A stretch of DNA of 64,000 nt from Cryptomeria japonica (taxonomy: Eukaryota > Streptophyta > Pinopsida > Cupressales > Cupressaceae): contig NC_081414.1 of assembly GCF_030272615.1 (NCBI RefSeq), positions 825,370,896 to 825,434,895 of the forward strand, written 5' to 3'. Below the pieces are notes generated by a model. It saw only the letters and a list, made by a program, of their open reading frames with translations. It was not told the DNA's origin and did not search any database. Shown here piece by piece: positions 12,577-23,826 of the stretch (positions are counted from its first letter, which is position 1; every line of letters begins with the position of its first letter). Position numbers and translations under genes: made by a program.

Positions 12577-12591
12577 ATGGCTCTGATAGCA
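12577..12591 (-). other. Primer-binding site of element L (initiator tRNA-Met)
   Basis: Minus strand reads TGCTATCAGAGCC directly after the LTR; the plant initiator-Met complement TGGTATCAGAGCC differs at one base. Confidence 0.75.
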
Positions 12592-13050
12592 TGTGAGATT
12601 TTTCCAAGATCAAGAGGCAATGGAAAGCACAAATAAGAGAGAACAAAATAGATGATAGAAATAAACTGTATTCTATCAAGATGAAAATACTGATCAACTG
12701 GATCATTAAGCATTACATACAATGAATATAAGCCTGCTTATATAGGCAAGGCTAGGGATATGTGAGCACACAAACATGACATGTGGCTCAATAATAAACA
12801 AGGGTAGGTAGGAAATAGGTGTGGGTAGGTAGGAGAAATAATATAATAGTCCACATGAGGTGGATCACCCATTGAATGTGGAGTGTAACAACAAGATCAC
12901 ACCATAAAAGGTGGAAATTCTCTTACACACACTATCCCAATGTGGCACAAACACCCAAGTGTCTCATACCCAAACTACTATGAAATGCATGTACCTAAGT
13001 AAACTTAAGTAAGGTGTAATAATATCCAAGATGAATAATTATTTACAACA
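12592..13050 (-). repeat. Element L 5' LTR
   Basis: 459 bp, TGTGAGATTT...TTTACAACA on the plus strand (TGTTGTAAAT...TCTCACA on the coding strand). The right end is set by the return of K ORF1 sequence at 13051, the left end by the adjacent primer site. No second copy was found in the window. Confidence 0.72.
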
Positions 13051-14158
13051 ACAGATAGCATACTATTCCTGGTGTTCTCCATGGTCCATTATTCATACTA
13101 CCATTCTTCCTTCTGCATGTTGCAGCAGTGTGACCGCTACAATGATAGATCAAATAGATTTCTCTCTAGCCAGTTGCCACTTGATAGCCACCTGACCGAT
13201 GGTCATAGGTATTATACCGGTTGGGATTTCGGTTCACAGAGGGTTCCGGAACAACTCCTTGAGTCCTTGGAGGGTATCCCCCAGTGTTGTGCAAAACAAA
13301 CCTGCATTCAAATGCTCTATGCCCAAAGTTGTTGCATGCATAGCAGTTTCCATTGAATCTACTGGATCTAGACTTATTGTTTAGAAAATAAGGAAAATTA
13401 TTGTAGGCCTTACTTCTACACACATTAGCAGTATGTCCTTCTTTGAGATAATTAAAGCAAACAGGTTTAAAATTTTGCTTACCTTTATCCTTTAATGTTG
13501 GTTGCTTCTTTGATGCTACATCTTTTGTTCTAGAGGTCTCACATTCCTCATACCTAGAGAAACCAAGTCCAGTGGTATTCTTTACCAGTTTTGCTGATTC
13601 AAGCTTTTGCTCTAGCTTAGCAGTACTATGATTGAATTTGGCAAGAATCTCCTTTGTCTCAATAAGTTATTTGGAAATAGAAGCATTGGATTCCTTCAAG
13701 GTTGCATTCTCAGAAATAGCCATGTTTAGTTCACCTTGCATTTCTTCTTTTTCCACTTTGCTTTCTTGGAGATGAGCGGTAAGTTCACTAATTTCTTACT
13801 TCAGCTTGGAGATCTCATGATCTTTGTCTTTTACCAGATCTTCATCTTTCCTTTGGTTTTCAAGTTCTTGACACATTCTGATAGTCAGTCCTTCCAGTTC
13901 CCTTCTTAAGTTGGCATTAGATTCATTCAATTTTTCAACTTCTTCAACCAGGGCATCCATGTCTGCTTCATCAGAAGAACTATTTTCAGTAAGCTCCATT
14001 AGTTTCTCAGCATGCTCTCTTCTTTTTGCCAGAGACACTTTATACTTGACTTTGAGTTCATCATAGGCTCTCTCAGTCCGAGTGAGACGATGAGTAAGTT
14101 CCCTCACAATGTATTCTCCCATATCTCCTTCCAAGTGGTTAGAATTATAGAAAGGTTG

Positions 14159-14172
14159 GCTTTGATACCAAT
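14159..14172 (-). other. Primer-binding site of element K (initiator tRNA-Met)
   Basis: Minus strand TTGGTATCAAAGC immediately follows the 5' LTR; one difference from TTGGTATCAGAGC. Confidence 0.8.
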
Positions 14173-15328
14173 TGATGAATACTATGAGGGGGGGGGGGTG
14201 AATTAGTATAGCAAAAAACACTGAACTCAAACTTCTAAATAGTTTAGTAGATAACCAGTATAACAAATTCATTAATACACCGGTTAAGATAAATGCAAAC
14301 CAAATAGAAAACAAAGCATTCACCCACAAGAGCACAATCACCATAACACAAGATGTTTGACATGGAAACCCAAATGGGAAAAACCACGGTGAGCAGAAAC
14401 TCACAAGTAACTATCTACATAATAGAAACCAGATCAGTTAAGGTCATACAATGTTCTTCACCAGAATAGATCCTATTAGGAATCTAGATCTTTGTTAGGA
14501 GATAAGTCTCGTTAAAGACTACCTTTTGAGAGGATTTCAGATCCATAGTTGTGAACCACCTTGTTAGGGGATTTACAAAGGCTTTGCTAGGCCTACCCGT
14601 TTAAGGGTTTTAGACTTGTCAAAGATATGAGTAATCAACAAGTGGGTGATCTAGATACTAGCACAATATGCTTGGTTAGATCCTTGATAGCTCATTTTTA
14701 ATGCACTTTAGCATTACTTCAGTCTTCAGTATCTCAACACTCTACACAGACCTAATCTTCTCTGCAAAGATCACCCATAACCTTGTCTATCTCACATACA
14801 CATATATCTCTCATACATACAAACCCTAGACATGATGTCCTTATAAAGGAGTCTGATTTCATGTCGGTCCAATAGGATTAGATTACAAGTTCCTAGGTTC
14901 AATGCATCTAGACACATTTGGTAACACGACACAAAATCACTGCCAAAGTGTCGGTGGACGATAACTCATCACAGAAATACTGGTTGGTAACTCATCATAG
15001 AGTAATACCGGTTCATACAATTTACTGATTACTGGTTGTCCAAAATGAAGACTAGAAAATGTTAACTACCACTTTGTTCCTTCAATCCGCTTGAGATCCT
15101 CGAACCACTTGAGGTCTTCATACCACTTGGGTTCTCCATACTGCTTGAGGTCTTCAGTCAATTTGTGACTGGTAAACATCTTCTACAAACATCGATAGTC
15201 TAAAGACTATAATACATAATACCAGTTGGAACAATTACCGGTTGAGCATAACTCATACATTAAGAAAGTGTTCACAAAGCAAGTGTGTGTCCATCAATGA
15301 CAATCACAACATCATCAAAATGCCAACA
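14173..15328 (-). repeat. Element K right (5') LTR
   Basis: 1,156 bp, partner of 2312-3464, with intact TG...CA ends. TTATAAAG at 14841-14848 (minus CTTTATAA) is a candidate TATA box. The G-run at 14189-14198 is longer than in the partner copy. Confidence 0.9.
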
Positions 15329-15333
15329 GAGAC

Positions 15334-15395
15334 CGCTACAGTGAGGCCCCCAAATACGGTCAAAATTACAAGGGTTGCAATTTTAAGATGCAACA
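15334..15395 (-). repeat. Element A left LTR, last 62 bp
   Basis: Continues the LTR after the K insertion and matches 23764-23826. It ends GCAACA and is followed by TTTAGCCCTCACTTTAGCGG, whose complement is element A's polypurine tract. The same tract follows the A2 LTR at 37815. Confidence 0.85.
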
Positions 15396-18300
15396 TTTAG
15401 CCCTCACTTTAGCGGGAGTATGACATTACACAAATACTCACATTGGTAAAGTAGAAGAAAGAGAGACAAAGAAGATGAGGAATGCAGATCAAAATCACAA
15501 GGAGTATAGGATATTACTGATTTTGAGGAACTAAGCCCCCAATCTTAAGATCTTAACTCGCTCAAAACATATGCAAGGGCACACAAAACAAGATAAAAAC
15601 AAAAAAGAAAAACAAAGGCAAAAGACACAAAAAGACACACAACAAAAGCTAATAACCAAAACAAGACCTCAAGTCAACTAGCTGGAGAGACCTCAATATC
15701 AAAACATCTGAACAAATAATATCATTCTTGAAAAAAAATGCCATCTCAAGAACACACATGATCACATAAAAGAGAAAGCAAGCATCATCCATGAACTATG
15801 AATAGAAAAACTATGAGTTCATGAGAGGAAGAAAAGAGAGCATGAATACACTCTCGATGTGTTTATCTAGGTGATCCATGAGAAGAATGATGAGAGAGGG
15901 CATGGACAACTTGCCCCTAGACATTTTTATCTAGGTGATCGGGAAAGGACATGGACAACTCTCCCCTAGATGTTTTTATCTAGGTGATCCATGTTGGGAG
16001 GAGAGTAAGAATAATCTGGTTGTTTTTAGCTATTTCCACCCATCCTCGTGCATGTGTGCAAGTGATTTTTTGCTTCGAGTGTATAACACCCCCGTGTAAG
16101 ATTCTTTTTTCTACTTTTTAGTGTGCTTCAACCTGTTTAAGACATGTAATTTAAATGCAAATTCCAAGTGGCAAATGATAGATACATGCCTCATTTCAAG
16201 GCTATCCCATTTAAGAGTCTTTGCTCTAGTTTTGATGATGTGTAACCTCGTCTAAGACATATATCAAATGTTGCATCTAGTTTTGAGTGTGAAGCATCTC
16301 ACTCTAAGAGTTTTTAATTTGGTTCCGAGAATGAACACCCCGTTTAAGACATGCAAAAATGATATTCAAGAGTATAGTACACTATAATACAAAAGGGAGC
16401 GATATGGGTCCCCCCCCTTAAGATGTCAACATAGCACTATGTTGATGTTTTAAGGAACCTAGAGACAAGGATACCTTACGTTCAACACCAAGGAGATATC
16501 CTTTAGGAAATAATGTCATAAATCCTAGCTAGAGAGGGAATACTCTTCAAGCAAGGATAATATAGTTGAAAAGGAGATATCTTGCAACAAGTGTAAAGGA
16601 GATCCTTGGAGGAGAATAGATCTTTTCTCAAAAGACATCTAGCTCCAAGAGGATCTATCTTGAACAAACATAACATCTTCTACCAAAATAAAGGAAGGAG
16701 AAAAAGAATTCATACCTTCCTCCTATTGCTAGGTGAAAGATATTCTTGATGAAGGATGACACACTTTTTGACCCAATGTGAAGGGTAACTTTATGATAGA
16801 TGTACATTGCCAAGTGAAGAAGAGGTTGTAGCCAAGGACTGACACCTCTTTTATAAGAGAGAATCCTTTAGAAAATAATAACTTCACACAAGGAATGACA
16901 CCAAATCATGAAAAAATACCAATCAACAAAGGAAAGGTGGATCCTTAGAAAGGAGAGAGAGAAAAATAAATCATTGCCCCCCAAATGTAAGGACAATGAG
17001 AAGAATTACACAACTTCCAAAGAGAGATTATTGATAAAAGACATGTCATTTCAAACAAAGAATAGGTCCTAACAAGGGACACACATGTATGTGCATCAAG
17101 GATAACTCCATGCAAGAAAGGATATCACGTTATGAATAATGCAACACAAAAGAAGAGATAATCTTCAAAGATAAAGAGAGAGAAATAAAGAAAGATCACA
17201 AAGTTTTTCTAAGGAGAGATCATTCATAAAAAGACGTACCATTTCAAACAAGGAAAAGGTCCTAACCAAGGAAAAAACATGTGTTCGCATGAAGGATAAT
17301 TCCATGCAAGAAATGACATCAAGTTATGAAAAATGCAACCCCCATAGGGAATAGTGATACTTTAGATAACAAGATCTAGAAAGGGAAAAAGCTATCCTTA
17401 CCCCCCAAGTAAAAAGCTAATGATAGATTAGGGGGAAGAATCATGCATTTTCTTAGGAGATATTATTCATAATAGATTTACCACTCTAAACAAAGAATAT
17501 GTCCTAATAAGGGACACACATGTACTCACATGAAGGATAATTCTATGCAAGAAAGGACATCAAGTCATGAAGAATGCAATCCATAAAGGAAATTGTGTAC
17601 ATTTTAGAAAGAGGAAGGATAATATTCTTGCCCCCCCCAAGCATAGAGAGATGAATAAATAGACTATTATGTCACTCACTAAGTATGATTGCACCTGAAA
17701 TTGTACCACCATGAATGACAATGAAACCCCAATAGGTGGGTCAACATTGTCACATAGGGAGGAGCAACATAATATGTACTTGAATGTTATTTGAAATGAT
17801 TATGAGAAATATGCCATTCATTGTCAGATGTTATTTTTATGACACCTAAATCAATATAATGTATTTTTATTTTCAAATCTTGACACTGATTAGTAGAATG
17901 ACCATGAATTTGATGATACTTTCAAAAAGAAGAATTTTCAATTTGTTGTCTATGTTTCCTTCTTCTTTTAGGCTAAAGAAGAGATATTAAATTGGCACAT
18001 AGAAGATCAGATAAAACATTTTCTTGTTGTAATACAATATTAAAATGATAAGGTGTGGATTCACTAGACAATGGAGCAGATGTTGACAAAGGAAGAGGTT
18101 GGAAACCTATCTTTTCATTAGAAAAGTGTGATTTCTCATGACTTTCATGACTTTGTTGCACACATCCTAAAACTTGTCCATTGTATTAATGTGTAGGATC
18201 AAGAGAGGGTTCACTCTTAGGTGAAATTGGATTGAATTTTAAAGAGGCCCAATCAATTTCTAGACATGTGTTTGGATAACAATTTTGATTATCAAATTCA

Positions 18301-19521
18301 GGCATCTTAGATTTTCTAGAAAAACAAGGTGTGAAATCTAAGGACCCCCAATCATCCTCTAAGAGTTCTTCTTTAGGAACATCTTTAGTAGGACATGGTG
18401 TATTTGTTTAAATTGGAGAGAGGATTGGAGGAACTAAGAAATCATGTTGTGCTTCAATTCGTATGTTCTCATCAGTTTCTAAAGTAGACACCTCATTATT
18501 ATATGTGTAAGGCACTGCATGATAATCAAGAACAATTTTTGGTTTCTCAGCAATATTAATGGCATGATTTGATCTTTCTTAGGCTCTTAATTTTTGGGAG
18601 AGAGAGCATTGGAAGAATTATAATGATGGGAAATAGGATCATCCTCTTAATCTAAGGTATCCTTGTGATTAAGACAAACATTAGGAAAGGGACTATCATA
18701 TGTAATGAATGCTCCATCTTTAGGAGAAAAATCATGAAAATAAGTTATTGTATCACTAGGATAAGTAGCCATAATATCATCCTCTTGCACCAAATAATCC
18801 TTATCAGGGAGGTACTTTTTAGGAGAAGGAACATAAATCTCCAAAGATTCATCTTTAGGAGGGAGATCTTTGAAAGAAGTGTCCATATTCCCTTTTTCCA
18901 CCAATGTTCCCTCATTTATGAGATCAATTTTGGGAGAGGGTAAATCATAGCTATGAATGAAAGGGAGAACTAAATTATCATCATATGCATGAAAGGGAAC
19001 ATCATGAACATATTTAATGTAGCTTGAAATTGAATTAGCAAAATAAGATAAGAAATCAATATGCACTTATGATCAAACAAGAAACTCATATGTCATTTAA
19101 CCATAATAATGTTCACCCGATACATGCATAGAAAATTGAATAAAGGAGGGAAAATATAATTTGAATTGGAAATTTAAAATTTGAATTTGAAATTATGAAA
19201 TTTGAATTTGAAATTGTGAACTTTGAATTTGAAATTTGAAACTTGTAAAATAATTGAATAATGAGAAATTCTAAGAAAAATGATTACTCAATTAAATGAA
19301 AAAATTAATTGAAAGAATAAAGAGCAATAATTCAATGTCCCAAGAAATTTAAATTTAAAATTAGGATTATGTAATAATAACCTCTTAATTTATAATTAAA
19401 ATTATCCAAAAGAGAATGAATTTTAAAATTAGGTCCTTGTGAAAATAACCTCTTAATTTTAAAATTTGAATTTGAAGGAATTAATTTAAATTAAAAAATT
19501 AGGGCTCTTTTAATTAACCTC
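15396..19521 (-). other. Element A decayed internal region
   Basis: About 4.1 kb with no intact gene. 15396-17050 is noncoding A-rich sequence with C-runs. 17051-17640 holds imperfect repeats. A gag-type knuckle remnant (KYHQIHGHSTNQCQDLK) reads on the minus strand near 17880-17930; the related A2 gag has FCQFHRQPGHDTEKC. A 139-residue minus ORF at 18647-19066 (acidic, PKDE-type repeats) and one at 17973-18161 are probably pieces of the same decayed ORF. 19140-19521 is AAATTTGAATTTG-rich leader-like sequence. No RT or integrase seen. Confidence 0.6.
17051..17640. repeat. Three imperfect tandem repeats of about 190-240 bp in element A
   Basis: A block containing TCAAACAAAG-AATAGGTCCTAA, then ACACATGT, then GGATAATTCCATGCAAGAAA recurs from about 17051, 17244 and 17485. 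The copies are diverged and differ in length. Confidence 0.65.
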
Positions 19522-21950
19522 TGTAACGTCCTAAAATTACACCCCTCGCAATTTTCGACTGCATTTGGGTCTTTTCCTTAGTGTTTTCACCCCTCGGCCT
19601 GATCAGAGACTTGAATATGCTCATGTACATCAAAAATACATTGCAATCCAACATAGCACTCTGCCTGCACATTGATCTTGTCCCAAAATACGGAAGGACC
19701 AGGGCGTGATGCTATAGGATCCCCTATTTGGGACCTATCTTGGGGTCCCTCCCTTTGGCTCATCTCAAATTAGAGCGGGAAAATCCCTCCTATGTTGGCT
19801 CAAGTCAGAAAATTGGTGAATTAATTCCACTGGCAAGTATATAAGAGAGATTTCTCCTCTCATTTGACAAGATCATGAAATTCAATCAAGCACTCGGGCA
19901 TTCAAGAGATCAAGCATTCAAGCATTCAAGAGGAATTGAGCATTTTCAATCTTCCTTCAAGCTTTGGAGCAACAACAGAGACAAGATTTCAAGCATTTAA
20001 GAGGAGGTCTGTTGGCAATTTGGAGGAATTGATTATGTATTGCATTGATGTTTATCATTGATGTCAACACTAGCTTCTTTGGTTATCTACCGGGTTCCTA
20101 TAGAGTGGTTGGACTTTCATGATGATTAGGAGATTTGTCACCAATATATTCCAATTAGTGAAATTGGTTTGGTTTAGTCATTCATGTTATTCTGATGCGT
20201 GTCACATTCAGTTGGTTTGGGATTTGGTGATCCGGAAGCTATTATATGTTCTAGTAACCCTTTTGATTATCGGTAAGGGTTCTACCGACATAGCTTTATT
20301 GAAGATCTTTTGATGGATTCGATAAGTGGTGTTGGTGTGGCTTCTAGAAGGTTTTTCAGGATGCTGATGGTTATCATGTTCGTGTTCCAGTTGATTGGTG
20401 GTATTTCATTTGGTTTATGGCGACCTATTTTAGGTCCGGTCTTATTCTACTAGGTTATGGATTGATTTATGTAACATGTTGGTGGATGCTCTTGATGCAT
20501 TACCAGTTGGATTTATTGTTTGATTAATGTTGTTTTGGTCTTAGGCCAACTTGGTTTATCATTGGTTTGTGGGTTTATGTAATGGATTTATTAATTTATC
20601 TTTTAGGTGTTTGACCTAATTTTTTAGGTCCTGGGTTGGTATAAATATGATGTAAGATCTCTTTGTAGATCGTGGTCTAGAATTATGGCTATGGGATTAT
20701 ATGTGTGTGAATAAAGTTGTAATCATGTGTAGAAGGTTTGGTCGATCATAGGTGATCGAATTGGGTTTGTGTAAGAGGTTTAAGACCTCCAGAATTGAGT
20801 TTAACCAAAACTGTACTCACACATAGGAGATGCTATTCTTATAGTTCATTCTTATTTCCAGATTGTAGTCTGGATTTCTTTTGTAGTCAGTGAGGCTCCT
20901 TTTGTGATGAGTAGTGCACTCTAGGTTGTTGGCCTTGCTGCATGTGCAGGCCCCTTTTTGTAATCACATACTTACTATAGAAGTATTGTCTGACTGTGGG
21001 TAGGCTTCTCACCATGGTTTTTCCCTTTACCAGGTTTTCCACATACAAATCTTGGTGTTATCTGTTGTGGTTGCATGGTAATTGGCTTATGATTTATGTT
21101 TGTGCTTAATTGATATATTTTCTATTCCGGTATTTGGTTTATGCATTTTGGTAAAAGTTTTGTGTGCTTAAAGTTTCATAATCTATTAACAGCTGATTCA
21201 CCCCCCCGCCCCCCCTCTTAGTTGTTCACCGGTTATCCTAATAAGATCAACATTCTACTTCATCAAACCCTAATTCCATGTGGAGGCAAGCAAAACTTCA
21301 CAAGGAGGTATAAGCATTTCATTTTCAGTCAATTCAACATCCCCTCAAAGAGGAGGATTTCTACTTTTAGTCATTTCATTTACATTACTTCAACCACTTG
21401 GTTAATTACAAAAATAGGGTTTGATAGGAAGACAAACCCCTATTCCCAACACATTTCCCTCTCTTTTTGTGTGTAGGAAATAAGTGCGCAGTTGTACTTC
21501 CAGAATTAAGCTTTATTTGTAGAGACAAAAAAACCCTTTTCGACTCGTAAAAAGTTCAGAGGACTAATAGGAGGGCACCCCTGCTCGGACACACGCTCCA
21601 TGCAACTTTTGCCAGATTTCATAGAGAAGCTCTAAATCATCTCAAACTTCTTAGATCTAGGTGCATGACTAAATCCTAATTCTGTAGCTCGTTGTTTTCT
21701 CATACTTTGTCTTCATTTCCAAAACTTTGCCTTAATTCAATCAATCAACTTACTCGAGAGGGTTAATTGCATTTCAATCACAATCAATTTACTTAATATT
21801 CAATCCTTGCATCCTTTGGGATTGGATCTAGTAGATTCATCCCCCTCTTTTGAATGTAAAGTCTCCCCAAGTGAAAATTGAACCTTAGTAAAGCTGCCCT
21901 TTTCTCTCAAGTGGAGAATTTGGCTAAGGTTCCCAATTTTCCACTTTACA
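19522..21950 (+). mobile_element. Solo LTR J (gypsy type, plus orientation) inside element A
   Basis: Starts TGTAACGTCCTAAAATT, the coding-strand start shared with the A/A2 LTRs, and ends CCACTTTACA. Flanked by perfect ACCTC duplications (19517-19521, 21951-21955) and opposite in orientation to its host. TATATAAG at 19838-19845 is in the CAAGTATATAA context also seen in the A and A2 LTRs. Interrupted by LTR I (20010-21252); without it J is about 1.2 kb, the family's LTR size. A solo LTR normally arises by LTR-LTR recombination. Confidence 0.85.
20010..21252 (+). mobile_element. Solo LTR I (copia type) inside LTR J
   Basis: 1.24 kb starting TGTTGGCAATTTGG and ending AAGATCAACA. It has the early TCATTGATGTCAACA motif, a TATA-like TATAAATA (20640-20647), AATAAAG near 20708, the hairpin box near 21015-21050 and the C-run CCCCCCCGCCCCCC near 21201. 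No internal region follows. Flanking bases (AGGTC / TTCTA) do not match, so the duplication is lost or the ends are misplaced by a few bases. Confidence 0.7.
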
Positions 21951-21955
21951 ACCTC

Positions 21956-22660
21956 ATAATTTTAAAATTTAAATTTGAAATTGTCCATAAGAGATTTAAA
22001 ATTAGGGCCTTGCAAAAAGAACCACTTAATTTTAAATTTGAAATTAGCTCTAAGATTGAAATTTGGAAATTGAAAAATTGGGAAATGCACAAAGTTTAAT
22101 TTAAATTTAAAAATTAGAGTTTGTTTAATTAACCACTTAATTTTGAAATTTAAATTTGAGATTGTCCACAAAAAAATTAAATTCAAAATTAGGGTCTTAT
22201 AGAAAGAACCATTTGATTTTAAAATTTAAATTTGAAAATGGATCTAAGATTGGTATTTGGAAATTGAAAAATTGAGAAATGCACAAAATTAATTTAAATT
22301 TAAAAATTTGTGTTTGTTTAATTAACCACTTAATTTTAAAATTTAAATTTGAGATTGAAATTTGATCTAAAATTGCAATTTTGAATTTGAATTGAAATTA
22401 TAAACCCAATTTGAAAAGGGAAATTAATTGTAAAATTTGTCTTGTAGATGAAATTTTGAATTTTGAAATTGAAGAACACTCAGATCTGAAATAATTTACC
22501 TAGATTATGAAATTCACAAGCTCAATTTTGAAATTAAAAATTAGGGTTTTAATGAAATTAACTTCTAAACTTTTAAGATTTGCAAGGAAATCAAACTTGT
22601 AAATGAAAATTTGAATTTTAAATTGCATACACTCAAATCTGAAGACAAAAATCAGAATTA
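21956..22660 (-). repeat. AT-rich leader of element A made of AAATTTGAAATTG-type repeats
   Basis: Many diverged copies of AATTTTAAAATTTAAATTTG and close variants lie between the primer site and the lost gag. A similar stretch occurs in the A2 leader (42180-42480) and at 19140-19520. ORFs here (for example 22500-22718) are repetitive Phe/Lys/Asn strings and not genes. Confidence 0.65.
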
Positions 22661-22665
22661 ATGGT

Positions 22666-22678
22666 GTCGGGTTCACCA
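22666..22678 (-). other. Primer-binding site of element A (tRNA-Trp)
   Basis: Minus strand TGGTGAACCCGAC, three bases from the LTR, matches the complement of the plant tRNA-Trp 3' end including CCA. The following bases no longer match, consistent with decay. Confidence 0.7.
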
Positions 22679-22681
22679 AAA

Positions 22682-23826
22682 TGTAAAGGGGAAAATGTGA
22701 TTTAGCAATTTGCAACATAGGAGGGAGAAATCACCAAATCAATTTCACTTGGAAAACCTTTACATTCAAAAGAGGGAAGGGAATCCACTAGAGCCAATCC
22801 TAAATGAGACAAGGATTGGATACTTAGTGGATTGGATTGATTTGGGTTTTCCTCTGTTTTGTAAGTTGAATTGTTGAAAATGGTAGAATGTTGAAATTGA
22901 AGACAAATATGCGGAAATAGTGACCTACAGGTTCGGGATTTTGTTGTGCACTTGGATCTGAGTAATATGAACTAATTCAGAACTGCCCTGTGAAAACTGC
23001 CAAAAATAGTAGGGATCAAGTGTAGGGACTAGGACGTCCCCTCTTTGTCCTCCAAAATTTTGGATCGTCAAAAAGGGTTTTTCCATCTCTGTGTCTGAAG
23101 CTTATATCCAAAAGTATGGCCACACACCTATTTCCTACACACAGAAGGAAAGGGAAATGTGTTGGGAATAGGGGTTTGCCTAAGTCAAACCTTGATTGAG
23201 GAATCAATCTTGAATGAAATATTGCCAATACTGAAGTAAATAATGGAACGATATGCCTTAGATTTGCAATGATTGATAATGATGCTTTGCTTCTTGAATG
23301 TAATCACACGTGTTTTATGAAATGACATGAACATGATAAAACCCTAACACACACACATGCTTGCAAATGAATGATGTAATGTTGCTCTAATGAATAATAT
23401 GCAGCCTTGAAAAATGCTTGATGTAATCTCCTTGCCTTCTCCACCTTTCTCGCATATATGCTCCTTATGCTCGTTATGATGCTATATCAAAATGAGAGGG
23501 GGAGACCTCCTTATATACTTTCCCATCATCAAACATTCTAATTTTCCAACATGGGCTGACATAAGGAATTGTTCTCCCGCTCAAATTTGAGATATGGCCT
23601 AGGGGCCAAAATGGGTCCCAATTAGGGATGACTAGGGTGTGGTGCCTTGGTCCTACGCAAAATTGGGTTAGGAACAAGGGGCTATCGAAGGTGCAAGATG
23701 GAAATATGAAGCTTGGTTGCATGGGGAGACACAAATAGGTCTCGATCAAGTATGTGGATGAGACCGCTACGACGAGGGCCCCAAATGTGATCAAAATTGC
23801 AAGGGGTGCAAATTTAGGATGCTACA
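22682..23826 (-). repeat. Element A right (5') LTR
   Basis: 1,145 bp, TGTAAAGGGG...GGATGCTACA, partner of 1203-2311 plus 15334-15395. Confidence 0.88.
23509..23517 (-). promoter_or_regulatory. TATA box of element A 5' LTR
   Basis: Minus strand TATATAAGG in the context AAAGTATATAAGGAGG, conserved at 2053-2061 in the other LTR and close to the A2 and J versions. Sequence match only. Confidence 0.5.

Larger units (their letters stand above)
9533..13050 (-). mobile_element. Element L: copia gag-protease element with a single LTR, inside K ORF1
   Basis: Minus polarity. The 5' LTR is 12592-13050, followed (leftward) by an initiator-Met primer site, a 710-residue gag-protease ORF and a G-rich purine tract at 9561-9580. 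The 3' LTR that should follow is absent; the sequence runs through a TTC-repeat tract into K ORF1. No integrase, RT or RNase H is present. The insertion cuts a K zinc knuckle between VCYL and CNKLG. The left boundary is approximate and no target duplication is preserved. Confidence 0.75.
9327..14122 (-). pseudogene. Element K ORF1: coiled-coil and CCHC zinc-knuckle protein, split by element L
   Basis: Begins at an ATG at 14122 (MGEYIVREL) and ends at 9327. Removing L (about 9533-13050) leaves about 426 codons, against 424 in element B ORF1. The N-terminal 200 residues are an acidic coiled coil. Serial zinc knuckles follow: CFNYLKEGHTANVC (second Cys lost), CYACNNFGHRAFEC, a damaged YHCSGHTAATC, and a knuckle cut by L (VCYL before, CNKLGHTARNC after). 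The tail is short and acidic. The layout suggests an RNA-binding Gag substitute, but the copia Gag N-terminal fold is not recognisable. Confidence 0.75.
2312..15328 (-). mobile_element. Element K: non-autonomous copia-like LTR element with two non-canonical ORFs
   Basis: LTRs at 2312-3464 and 14173-15328 differ by roughly 5% by eye and are bounded by perfect GAGAC duplications (2307-2311, 15329-15333). It is inserted in the LTR of element A. Minus polarity follows from the initiator-Met primer site left of 14173 and a purine tract right of 3464. After removing nested L and M the element is about 7.6 kb. It codes for ORF1 (coiled coil plus zinc knuckles) and ORF2 (about 1,075 codons, unknown) and shows no protease, integrase, RT or RNase H. 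Its organisation matches element B (46053-54043). It presumably depends on a related autonomous copia element; that is inference from the shared primer site and LTR style. Confidence 0.85.
1203..23826 (-). mobile_element. Element A: decayed Ty3/gypsy-type LTR retrotransposon, host of several nested insertions
   Basis: The outermost element of the left third. Two LTRs of the same family (TGTAAA...GCWACA on the plus strand) lie at 1203-2311 plus 15334-15395, and at 22682-23826. Flanking bases GATAG (1198-1202) and GGTAG (23827-23831) are a target duplication with one mismatch. Polarity is minus: a tRNA-Trp-like primer site abuts the right LTR (22666-22678), and a purine tract (minus strand) abuts the left LTR just after 15395. 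The internal region is heavily decayed; only gag-like remnants remain and no RT or integrase is visible. It is related to A2 (36622-44357), which shares the primer site, purine tract and LTR plan. Insertions: K in the left LTR, J (with I inside) in the internal region. Confidence 0.85.

Noticed and set aside
2307-15333. Interpretation of 2312-15328 as two unrelated solo LTRs
   Set aside because: Matching GAGAC duplications at the outer edges only, plus primer site and purine tract at the inner edges, show a single element.
21956-22660. Possible satellite or CRISPR-like array
   Set aside because: Repeats are short, AT-only, irregularly spaced and lie between a retroelement primer site and its gag remnant; there are no unique spacers of constant size.
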